A stretch of DNA of 64,000 bases from Aphidius gifuensis. Lineage: Eukaryota; Arthropoda; Insecta; Hymenoptera; Braconidae. The translations under genes and the position numbers were made by a program. The stretch is from assembly GCF_014905175.1 (NCBI RefSeq), contig NC_057792.1, positions 17,118,963 through 17,182,962 of the forward strand, read 5' to 3'. Below the pieces are notes generated by a model, which had not been told where the DNA came from, searched no databases, and worked only from the letters and a program-made list of their open reading frames with translations. Of this stretch, positions 1-9,724 are shown piece after piece; positions within the stretch are counted from its first letter, which is position 1, and every line of letters begins with the position of its first letter.

Positions 1-175
1 GTCAACTGGGTCAAAAGTTAAAAAATATAAGATAACTAATATTTAATTTTATATAATAAAATGTTATCACAATTAACTTGTATTTATATTTCCGTTTGAT
101 TTTTTTTATCATCATTTTTACAAAGTATATTTTAATAAAATTATTTTTGATATAATAATAAAATTTAAATGATAT

Positions 176-181
176 TTTATT
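176..181 (-). terminator. polyadenylation signal, gene at 279-1079
   Basis: A canonical AATAAA on the minus strand lies about 100 nt past the stop codon of the first secreted-protein gene. It is the nearest such hexamer in a plausible position. AATAAA is common by chance in DNA this AT-rich, so the call is tentative. Confidence 0.4.
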
Positions 182-278
182 TATGTTTTTGTATTAAATT
201 CAACTCAAAATGAAGTAGACAAAAAAATGAAAATATTAAACTGCTATAAATCTATTTTTTTTTTAAATTAATTAATAT

Positions 279-1079
279 TTAAAGCCAAAGTTGTAGATTT
301 TTATAAGGCAAACGAATAAATTCTGAGCTAGTATTTTGATTATTGACTCTGTAAAGAGCGTCATATTCATTATCAGCAATAACACAACGCCGTTGTCCAA
401 TAATAGTACCATCTTTAAAATTTATTTTTGGAGCTTTTCCTATCCATATACAATAATCTTGTTCTCTATAGTAAATTCTAGGACATGAGTTACATGGATA
501 AAAAAAAGGCCAGCAAACGGCAGTATAACACCAGTAATCATATGCCCATCCTAATACTTTTTCCATCATTGGATGAATGACAAGATATCCAGATTGTTTC
601 GGTTCCAAAACACATTCATATGAAGCTGTAAATGTTCTTGATGGTGTAGTACGTCGTAATAGCTTATTCCAATCACTCAAACTCATACTTGATATTTTGT
701 CATATCTTGATGTTACAGAAAATAGATTTTGTTCGTAAATTTTTATTGAACATGCTTCACCATCATCTGGACACTCAAATTTATCACTTATTACAACATA
801 TCCATCTGGTGATAATTCACTTACTATTGATGACATTTGATAAAATTCATAATCATGTTTATCTGGACCAAATGCTATATCAGTTTTATCATCAAATATA
901 AACCAATTATATGATTTTGAACCATATGGACTACATCTACAGGATTCATCATCAATTGGCGGTGTCGGACAATGTCTTTCTTTATAAGTAAATTGTTTAA
1001 AAAACTCAACACGTTTACAATCACTTGTTATTGTTAAAACACCAAATGTAATACTAATTACAAATAATAAATTTGACAT
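279..1079 (-). CDS. secreted cysteine-rich orphan protein, paralogue A
   Basis: An uninterrupted 266-codon ORF starts at an ATG directly followed by a hydrophobic signal peptide (about residues 1-20). The predicted mature protein has cysteines at about 21, 37, 47, 49, 103, 110, 156, 184, 189, 196, 199, 210 and 232 and no further membrane segment, so it should be exported and disulfide-bonded. Its paralogue at 1447-2259 shares twelve cysteines and the blocks FYQMSS, SPDG, MEKVLGW and GKAPxINFxDG. Such selective conservation shows both are or were real proteins. One N-glycosylation sequon (NTS) lies near residue 249. A TATA box sits at 1152-1160. I do not recognise the family. Salivary, venom or haemolymph proteins are possibilities that the sequence alone cannot separate. 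The start is supported by the alignment, since the paralogue's ATG and signal peptide coincide. Confidence 0.88.
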   Translation of the reverse strand: MSNLLFVISITFGVLTITSDCKRVEFFKQFTYKERHCPTPPIDDESCRCSPYGSKSYNWFIFDDKTDIAFGPDKHDYEFYQMSSIVSELSPDGYVVISDKFECPDDGEACSIKIYEQNLFSVTSRYDKISSMSLSDWNKLLRRTTPSRTFTASYECVLEPKQSGYLVIHPMMEKVLGWAYDYWCYTAVCWPFFYPCNSCPRIYYREQDYCIWIGKAPKINFKDGTIIGQRRCVIADNEYDALYRVNNQNTSSEFIRLPYKNLQLWL

Positions 1080-1151
1080 TTTATATTATGATGTTCTTGT
1101 TTATGTTTGATGAATTAATACTTGAATGCTAAAGTGATGCTACAAACAGAG

Positions 1152-1160
1152 GTATTTATA
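1152..1160 (-). promoter_or_regulatory. TATA box of paralogue A
   Basis: The minus strand reads TATAAATAC about 73 nt upstream of the ATG. An initiator-like TCACTTT lies roughly 25-30 nt downstream, which would leave a 5'UTR of about 50 nt. This is inferred from spacing and consensus only. Confidence 0.5.
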
Positions 1161-1394
1161 CTTTACTGATATCAAATCGGTGAAAGGTCAAACATGTATC
1201 ACAAGTTTTTTATATTATTTCTAAGAATTATTTGAATAAATTGTGTCACCACTCAAAAATTATCATATTTATTTTATTACTTTGTAGAAATATAAAATAT
1301 CTTAAGTTTCATTGAATTTATTTTATATCAATATATATAAAATTAAATAAAATTATGAATAAAATCAAAACAATTATTTGATAAATATTTAATA

Positions 1395-1400
1395 TTTATT
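1395..1400 (-). terminator. polyadenylation signal, gene at 1447-2259
   Basis: AATAAA on the minus strand about 50 nt after the stop codon of paralogue B, with T-rich sequence around it. Placement is good but the motif is weak evidence in AT-rich DNA. Confidence 0.4.
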
Positions 1401-1446
1401 AACGTAAATTAAATATACATGTACAATGTAATAATTTTTTATTTTT

Positions 1447-2259
1447 TTAATTAAATTGTTTTACAATTTTTGTTGGGTGAAATACTGATTTACTTTTAAG
1501 ACCATACTTATTGACTCTCTTCAAGGCTGTTTTTCGTTTTTGAGCAACAACGCAATAATGATCTCCAACAATACCACCATCATTAAAATTAATTTGTGGT
1601 GCTTTTCCTAACCAACTGCAAATTTCTTGTTGAACTTGATAAATTTTTGGACATTCACTGCATGGATGATTCCAAGGCCAACCACAAGCATCAGTGTAAC
1701 AAGAATAATGATAATACCAGCCTAAAACTTTTTCCATAACTGGTCTAACAGCCAAATATCCTGTTTGATTAGCACGAAAAATACATTTATATGATGTTTC
1801 TGATGTTAATGCTCCAACATTTCTTCTCAGCATATAATTATTCCACTGGTAAATATCCATGTTTGATATTTGTTCATAATCAGATATTACAGAGAATAAA
1901 TTTGATTCAGAAAATATCATTTCACATGATTCCACATTATTTGGACATACAAATTTATCACTTAATAAAATAAATCCATCTGGTGATGGTTCACTCGTCA
2001 CTGATGACATTTGATAAAAATCATAAATATATTTATCTGGAGCAAATGGTATATCAATGTGTTCTTCAAAATTCATCCAACCATCTGAACTTTCGGCTGT
2101 TGAATAACAGGTACAATTATTATTATCATTGTATTCTGATAAAGTAGGACAAAGCTTTTCTTTTGACGTGAAATTTTTAAAAAAATTAATACGTCTACTT
2201 TTAATTATTCTCGATGAAATAATCAAAATAAAAATTAATGATAATATTAATTTTGACAT
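1447..2259 (-). CDS. secreted cysteine-rich orphan protein, paralogue B
   Basis: A single-exon ORF of 270 codons lies in tandem with and upstream of paralogue A. Residues 1-20 form a hydrophobic signal peptide. Cysteines fall at about 37, 49, 51, 105, 112, 159, 187, 192, 200, 203, 214 and 236 and match those of A. The best-conserved part is the C-terminal half: MEKVLGW, then a CYT turn, PCxxCP and the GKAP block. Sequons occur at about N29 (NFT), N48 and N164 (NQT). The tails after the last cysteine diverge, as does the region between residues 39 and 62. The 187-bp gap between A's ATG-side promoter region and B's stop holds no other gene. Function is unknown. The local duplication is plainly visible. 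Confidence 0.88.
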   Translation of the reverse strand: MSKLILSLIFILIISSRIIKSRRINFFKNFTSKEKLCPTLSEYNDNNNCTCYSTAESSDGWMNFEEHIDIPFAPDKYIYDFYQMSSVTSEPSPDGFILLSDKFVCPNNVESCEMIFSESNLFSVISDYEQISNMDIYQWNNYMLRRNVGALTSETSYKCIFRANQTGYLAVRPVMEKVLGWYYHYSCYTDACGWPWNHPCSECPKIYQVQQEICSWLGKAPQINFNDGGIVGDHYCVVAQKRKTALKRVNKYGLKSKSVFHPTKIVKQFN

Positions 2260-2481
2260 TTTTTATTTTTAATGATGTAGATGTTTTTTCAACAACTGTT
2301 ATTTAAAAACTAAACGTTGAATATTACTTGAAAATATAATTTTATTAAATTTATTTTTTATTGTCATCATAAAAATATTTTGCGATAAACTTTGCAAGTA
2401 ATAAGAAAAATACAACAATGTTTTTTTATAAACCTTGAAATATTTATTTTTTTTATTTTTATTTTTTAAATCATCATGCAT

Positions 2482-5400
2482 TTGTATTTTTTTTTTTTAA
2501 GAGCAAATGGGTTTTGCTTTATATATATATGGGTTTGTAAGTGTGTATATATATTGATGTATTTATCAGAGTCAACTTGGTTACATTATCCGCAAAAAGG
2601 ATATACGTGTACGTGAGTTAAGGTAAAATGTTGTATGCACACATGGTTTGGGTATGTCATATTGACTTAATATTCTCTTTCAAAGTCGCAAAATATATAC
2701 TCTTATTTTTTTCTTTCTCACCATAATACTGTGAGTCTTAAATTATATTTTCTTTTCATCTAAAAAACAAAATTTATCTAAAGCTTTGTTTGTACAAGTT
2801 ACAACATACTAAAATAATACAATTTGGATTTATAAATAAAAACTTCAAGACTTTTAAAAACGAGATTTTAAAATAGTTGTAAAATTTTTATTATAGCTAT
2901 TTAAAAAAATATATATTTATTTTTTAAATTTCATGATGATATTGTCTGAAAAGCTGATGATCATTTGAAGTTAAAAAAAAAGTATTTTAAATAAATTTTA
3001 TATCATCATCTGGATAGACTAGGTTGAACGATTGTTGATAAAAAATTTAAACATCAGTTGATAATATACAACAACTATCTATACACAAATTGATAAAAAT
3101 AAATTATTTATCAACAATCGTTCTTTTCGAAATATATTTGAATCATTTGTTGGTCCATTAAAACCAACAGCCGACAATGCAGTGTGCTTTAAAAGCTCCT
3201 GCAACAAACACCCTTGTTCAAATATAAAAAATATAAATAATAAAAATCAATTTAGCATGTAACTTTACGAACTCTGATACCTCAATCAAGATAATAGTGT
3301 CTAATTAATTAAACCTTTGATCTCAAGAGATATCAACTCCCTTGTCTCTTTTAATTATCTTTATTTATATAATTAATTTTCTAAACTTAATTTCATTATG
3401 AATTTTGTAAAACAAAATAAATAATTATTGCCTTTTAAAAATTTATTTTTTCATGAATAAATTTATAAAATGGCTATTAAAATATTTATGATTATTTTCA
3501 AGGTGCGAATTCTTTAAATTTTTACACGTGTGTTTGTCGATATATATTTTTTAGTAGGTACTTAATTTTATTTTGTAATTTTATATTCTATAAATATTTT
3601 GTTTCATTTTATTTGACTGACTTTATCAAGAATTGTTAATATATTTTTTGTAAATAAAATTTATTTATATTGTTGAGAATAGAACAAAATAACAATGTTT
3701 AAAATTGACTTTTTTTTTCTTTATCGTTTGTAATTTTAATCAAGATAATAGTAGCTAATTGCCCTTGATCAAAAGACCAAGCTCTCAATTTTCCCTTGAC
3801 TTTATTTTTGACAATTGTCGAAATAAAAAATAAACCTTATCCAATCATACACTTTTCCAATAATAAAAAAATAAAATAATAATGACAATAATAAAATTAT
3901 CTCTTGAGAACAAAGTTTTCAGATAATTGTCCCCCCAAGTACTGTATCGAAAGACATACAAAAAACTTTTATTAAAGTATCTTTTTAGGTATTCTGCTTC
4001 AACAACAACTTTATAAAAAAAACACCAATAATAAAAATAAAAACAAAGAAAAAAAAAAAAGAAAACCAGTAATGTGAAAAAGCGATATTTTCTTTTAAAT
4101 TTTTCCGCATAAAAGAAAAAAAAAAAAAAACTTATCAATGAAAAATTATGATAAAACTATGTATATAAGAAAGTATATTCTATTTATATTTTTGTAACTT
4201 TAGTTTTATTTTTTAGTTTTAAAACAAAGAAATATATTTTTTTAAAGAAAAAAAAAATCTCATATGTAAAATATGCTAAATAAATGAGAAAATAAAGTGG
4301 TAGAAAAATTCCACTGAGAGTCTGAGACACTGTGTGTGTATAAACGACAAATACTACTTTGATGCATCTCTAAAAACATTTTTTTTTTTTATTTTCTTTC
4401 ATAAATATTTATGAAACGAATGCACACAAGTGTTGCATATATGATATTGTACAAATAAAATACAATAAGACGTGTGTACTGATATAAAAAAATATTCAAT
4501 GTGTCTGTGTTACAAATAACCACATTGTAATTCAAAAAAAAAAAAATACAGTAAAAATTCCACACGAGTATTAAAGTGACTAAAAAAAATTAAAACAAAT
4601 CTCTTTCACATGACAAAATTTGTTGCAATAATTTTAACGAAAAAAAATAGAATTAAATTGTTGTAAGTATATTTATAAATGTAGAAAAAAACCCATAATT
4701 TAATTAATTGATTATTAAGGAATATTTATAAATGAATATATTATGAAAATATGTCAAATGGATGGTAATAAATTCAAATATAATTATTGTATTAATTATT
4801 CATAATGAATGATTATATGAAATGATGAGGGTTTAAATTTTTGGTTATGGAAATCAACAATCAAAATGACATTTTAATGAATGATAAATGGAAAGTGTGT
4901 GTAATACATACATGCGTTATTAATGCGTATATATATGCGAGTATATGTAAATTTAAACTAAAATATTAAACTAACGAAAATAGTTAGGCATTCTGTCGGT
5001 TGCACTAACCAGATTTTGCCAACGGCAAGTGTCGTCAACGTCGTCACATAGATGATTGTTAATTGAAAAGGGATGCTGACGATAAACAATTAGCTTCTGG
5101 CAAACGATGTCAAATTTTTTTATAAACATTTTATATACTATTAAAAAAAATATATAATATAATCAATTATTTATTTATTTATTTCAAATTATTTTAATTT
5201 TTTTATCAAGGGCTAATTATATATATTTATTTTTATATAAATAAGAAGACAAATCACTAATGCTTCATTGATTTCCATATAAAGGAAAAACAAAATTGAA
5301 AGAATATGAAAGGGATATTTGTTGTAATATAATAATAATATTTCTATTAAATTAAATGAATAACATATAGTATTTTATTATTATTTTTTACATTTTTTAT

Positions 5401-6360
5401 TAGTCCATTGCACTGGGCAGTTACGAGACAAGCCTTAGAATTCAATATCCGTAATGGAATGTGGTTGTTAAGGGTCGTATTGAAAAAAAAGTTTGAATGA
5501 AAAAAATAAATAAAAATAAATTAAAACAAGTAGAATCAAAAACGGACAAACGAGATATATATGTATAATATATATAGAGATACAAAAAAATATTTAAAAA
5601 AAAAAAACTTAAAAGAGAACTGGTGAATAGTCAAGCATTGGATATACACTGGGTCCTCTTAAAAAATTTTATTTAAAAAAAAAAAAAAAAAAAGTACTTT
5701 CAGTAATATTAATTAAACTAATGAACTACTCGAGCATGATATCATATAAAAAAGTAGTTTTATGATAAAAAATAAACCACTCTAAATCATTTAGAAATAA
5801 TTTTAAAACATAAATTAAGAAATATGATTTTTTAAAAATATTAAGAATTCTTTTTGGACTGGATCGTTTCGATTTTCCTTTAGTTAAAGTTCATATATTT
5901 TTTATTATTAACAATTGTAATTTGGCTTTATAGAAAATTTCTAGTGTACAGAGTTTAATGCCTCGAGGTGAAAAACAATTTTTGTGTGTGTTATTAAACC
6001 AACTTAAACTTGTGCAGTTTTGGAAATAGCGTTATAATAATTATCAGCTTGAAATATTAATATACCATGTTGTATAGATGTATTTGTAAAAATTTTTTAT
6101 TCACAAAATTCATTTTTATCTGAGATGACCTGATTAAAAAAAATTCTTTATAAACAATATCTTAAGAATTAAATATTTCACAGTTGGTTATCTTATTATC
6201 ATAAATAAAAATCAAAGACAATTTAAAATTTTTTTTCAGACAGTTATTCAAATAAAATAAAATGTTTGATATAAAAATTAAATGATTTATAAGCACATGT
6301 TTAAATAAAACTCACTGTGGTTATAATCCCTAATTTTTTTTTTCAAGCATATATCATTCT
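2482..6360. other. intergenic stretch, no confident gene
   Basis: This AT-rich stretch carries no ORF that I trust. It holds an inverted repeat at 3026-3123, two diverged direct-repeat segments beginning at 3284 and 3738, and two short coding-like fragments (minus 3079-3198 and plus 5405-5500) that may be gene relics. Around 4985-5110 there is a patch of higher GC without an open frame of note. Confidence 0.6.
3026..3123. repeat. imperfect inverted repeat (24-nt arms)
   Basis: The arms 3026-3049 and 3100-3123 begin with a perfect 17-bp complement (GAACGATTGTTGATAAA), continue after one mismatch for about six more pairs, and are separated by 50 nt. The RNA would fold into a hairpin of about 98 nt, a size compatible with a pre-miRNA, but the arms could equally be the ends of a miniature transposon. 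Confidence 0.6.
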
Positions 6361-6375
6361 TTTATATAATTTTTT

Positions 6376-6412
6376 TGAATAAATTAGATGAATAATTTTT
6401 TAACAAATCAGT
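6376..6412 (+). promoter_or_regulatory. candidate core promoter of the gene at 6442
   Basis: An arthropod-type initiator TCAGT occurs at 6408-6412, with an AT-rich TATA-like stretch (GAATAAATTAG) about 30 nt before it. This would give a 5'UTR of about 30 nt ahead of the ATG at 6442. Inferred from consensus and spacing only. Confidence 0.35.
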
Positions 6413-6441
6413 CGAAGTAAAGTCTTGCAAGTGCCTCGAAT

Positions 6442-7029
6442 ATGTTTCAAATAATTTTTCCAAGTTTTTTCATATTATTTGTTTTATTTGCTGAAGTTAT
6501 AAATGTAATTTTTTATTTTATTAAACTTGATTTTTAAATATCAAACATCTAGGCAATTAAATTTTTTCTTTTATATTAATAATGAATTATTATTTGTTTT
6601 TTTTTCAGAGCGCATATGCAACGCCGATTGAGACTACAACAAACTGTAAAATTACCAAAGAATATTCTGAATTATTTACAAAAGTTGAAGTAGATATGCT
6701 GATTGTAATTGATGGTGTTAAAAATTTAATTGACAATAACAAGAATATAAATTCAAACGAAAAAAAATGTCTAGATGATGCTTCTAAAAAAATTTTAAAT
6801 GCGTATAATAATATTATTCGTAGTTGTTTAGCTTGTGGATGTATTAAAATTCCAAATGTAATTATATAAATATTTATTCTGTACTACAATAAACTAAAAA
6901 AAAAATTAACCCATTTTCATATTCTAGGATAACGGATGGATTTGCGTAGGATTGGAACGTGAAACAATATCAAATCAACAATTAGCAGATATGAAAAAAG
7001 AAGCTTCCGATTGTCTTAAAAAGTCGTAA
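6442..7029 (+). CDS. three-exon gene for a small secreted cysteine protein
   Basis: I assembled exons 6442-6504, 6609-6857 and 6928-7029. All junctions are phase 0, with GTAATT donors and TTTTTTTCAG and TATTCTAG acceptors; introns are 104 and 70 nt. The product is 137 aa. Exon 1 encodes a strongly hydrophobic signal peptide, and cleavage after AYA near residue 25 fits well. The mature part has seven cysteines (about 34, 75, 94, 97, 99, 110, 133), including a tight CxxCxC cluster at the end of exon 2, and otherwise looks helical, with lysine and asparagine abundant. Reading through intron 1 from the ATG at 6582 would lose the signal peptide, so I prefer the spliced model. An AATAAA follows near 7041. 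I recognise no family. Its position beside two other secreted-protein genes suggests a small local cluster of exported proteins. Confidence 0.75.
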
Positions 7030-9046
7030 GCCAAATAATTTAAATAAAATAAAAAAAATAATATTAATAAACGAACAAAAATGTCTAATGGAAATTTCCT
7101 GTCTCAAGAATAATTTAATTATTTTAATTTAATTCATAAAAATCTAAAATTTTAATTGATAATTTTATTGTTTAATAAAAAAATTAATAAACATTATAAC
7201 AATATTTAATATACTGTAAAATAAATAAAAATTTATAAAACTAATAATAATAATTATCATTAAAAAATATATATCAAATATTGATATGAATCATAAATAT
7301 TAAATATGAATTATTAAAAAAAAAAAATTGTTATTTTTTGTTTGTCTACCTGGAACGTCAATCATATTTTTTTTATTATTAATAAATAACGAAAAAATAT
7401 ATATAGTGTTCTTTTACACTCATCCAATAATATATATAAGCGTAATAAAATTTTTCAACGTCGACAATTTTGTGCGTATTTACTGATTCCTCGAGGCGAA
7501 AGCAAAATTCGAAATTCGTTTTGTCATGTTAAATCGTTCGTTGAATTTACTCATGTTTCCATTTCCTCTAGTTGCCACTTGCACATTGGATGCACTTGTC
7601 GATTGACAATAAAAAGGTTTTTCCATAAAAATAAATAATCATTGGTTTCTCTACATTCAAAGTCGCCACAATACACAATTTATCATTACGTCATATTTTT
7701 TTTTTCTTTTTATAAAAGTAAATATTTAATACAATAATCAATTTCCATTCCAAAAAAAAAAAAAAAATAATTATTCAAAGAATAAATTAAATCCAATGAC
7801 AAATTGTTCACAATATAATGAAGACATAAAAATAATGTCAAAAAAAAATATCTAAGGGCTAAGGAGAAAAGTCAATAACAAGTCAGACATTTTTTTTTTG
7901 TTTTTTAATTTTTTTTTTTACAAAAAAATGTTAATAATATAACAATAATAATATAATAATGAATATGTATACATGATTTTCTTAATTATTAAAACAATTT
8001 TTTAAAAATTGTGATTTAATATTAATTTTTTTTTACTGAAGTTTTATTTATTTTATTTCAATTTTTTTTCTTTATTTATATTTTTTATTTTTTAACCTAC
8101 CCGAGTGGAGTTTGGATGATTACGTATGAATTTTTATAATATATTGCTTCAATAAAAGCTTCATCCAGTATCCACTCACCCACGTAACGAGTTTATTTTA
8201 ATTTTTTTTTTTATTTGAATAGTGAATTAACATTTAATTTAATTTTAAACGTTGTATTCGTGTCAATTACAAAATTTGATAAGAGAAACAGAAAAAAATA
8301 TATTTATTTTATTTTAAATATGTACCTTGCCCTTAACCTTGTTTCCCTTAATTTAATATAAAACTTTTTTCATTTTTTTTTTCATCATTTTAGCAATTGT
8401 TAATTTGATTATTTTTAATTTGATTTTATTTTTAAATAACTATACAGATTATTCACCTTTTTGCATTTTTTTTTTCCATTTTTTAAAATAAAACAAACAG
8501 AAAATTAGTACGTTGATAATTGGAGTATACAAAGTACATAAAAAATTTTGTATATTACAAAATAAAGATAGCAAAGCTTCAACTGATGATAATATATTTA
8601 TTTTTAAATTTATGATTTAACTGATAAATGAAAAAAAAAATTAATTTGAATTTTAAACATTTAAGAAATAATAATGAGATAAAATTAATTAACAAAAAAA
8701 AAAATTAAATCACGTTTAATAGTGATACATATATAAATTTATCATAAAAACTTTAAATGTAAATTAAGACAAAAAATTGTGATAAAGTTTTAGCTCATTT
8801 TCAAGATGAAATTTTATATGGCATATTGAACATAATGAAGATGTAAAAAAGTATTTTAACACTTACAAAATAAAAGTTTCAAGATAATTTTTGCACATAG
8901 TGTCACGTGTCCAAGAATAACTACAATTTATGTTTTTTTTTTTTTTAAATAGTTTTCGTCGAAAAAAAAAAAAGCAAGAAATATTCTTTAAGAATGTTAA
9001 TAAAATTTCATTTTGGTATTGAGCCAAGTGGCATAAGATTCTGATG
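7030..9046. other. intergenic stretch with one short minus-strand ORF
   Basis: Very AT-rich, with long A and T runs. The only item of note is a 48-codon minus-strand ORF with an ATG at 7626 and a stop at 7480, in a patch of higher GC (about 7455-7610). Nothing recognisable lies between 7700 and 9000. Confidence 0.5.
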
Positions 9047-9268
9047 CTATACATGTAAAAAAATTCCTCGTTCCTTCTTGTCTGGAAATAGGATATCAAA
9101 ACGATAGAATAACGATGCCACAAAGAACCTGGTTCCAGACATCCAGAAGGAGGAAATGAATGATCCCTCATAGATAAATCCTTGTGATATTGTTGGACGG
9201 ATATTGGCAGCATCATTTATGACAAATAAATAAAAAACAAAAATACACAAACAAATATACAATCTCAT
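9047..9268 (-). CDS. possible small secreted peptide (73 aa)
   Basis: A 73-codon ORF begins with an ATG and a hydrophobic stretch of about 17 residues that would work as a signal peptide, followed by INDAANIRPTISQ and an aromatic-rich body. GC content rises sharply over 9060-9215 relative to the flanks, which argues that this stretch is or was constrained. It has no cysteine pair, no paralogue in the window and no family I recognise, and an overlapping frame is also open. It could equally be a relic exon or a noncoding element. Confidence 0.3.
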   Translation of the reverse strand: MRLYICLCIFVFYLFVINDAANIRPTISQGFIYEGSFISSFWMSGTRFFVASLFYRFDILFPDKKERGIFLHV

Positions 9269-9724
9269 ATAACCAATTTCATTTTTCGCTTTTCGCTTAT
9301 CATTTTTTTTTCTCTTTGTTTGTTAACAAGAACAAAATAATAAATAAACTCTCCAATTGTCTCAATAACAAGACAATTGTTATGTCATAATTAAATAACA
9401 AATAAAAATTAATTTTTTATACATCATTCAATCACAACACTGGCGCTGAACGATCATTGGTCTTAGTCTTCCTTAATTTCACCGTTGCAAATGCATTGTG
9501 ATTTCTGTAAAATTATTACTCTCAATTTAATTGCCAAATGATATTTTCATTTTTTCCAATAATATATATTCTAATTTTAACATTCAACACTGCCAAAATA
9601 TAAACAATAATAAGCAGCTAAAACTTTAACACTATATATAATCTAACAATCAAATAAAATTAATAATAATTTTTAACAAAACAAATATAAAAAAATATAT
9701 GGGATAATTTGTTGTGTGTATATT

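Noticed and set aside
3845..4138. Phenylalanine/tyrosine-rich minus-strand ORF
   Set aside because: It is translated poly-T sequence. Many such frames across the introns were dismissed for the same reason.
8863..9216. 117-codon minus-strand ORF
   Set aside because: It overlaps the signal-peptide frame at 9047-9268, runs into homopolymer-encoded F/K stretches and has no recognisable feature.
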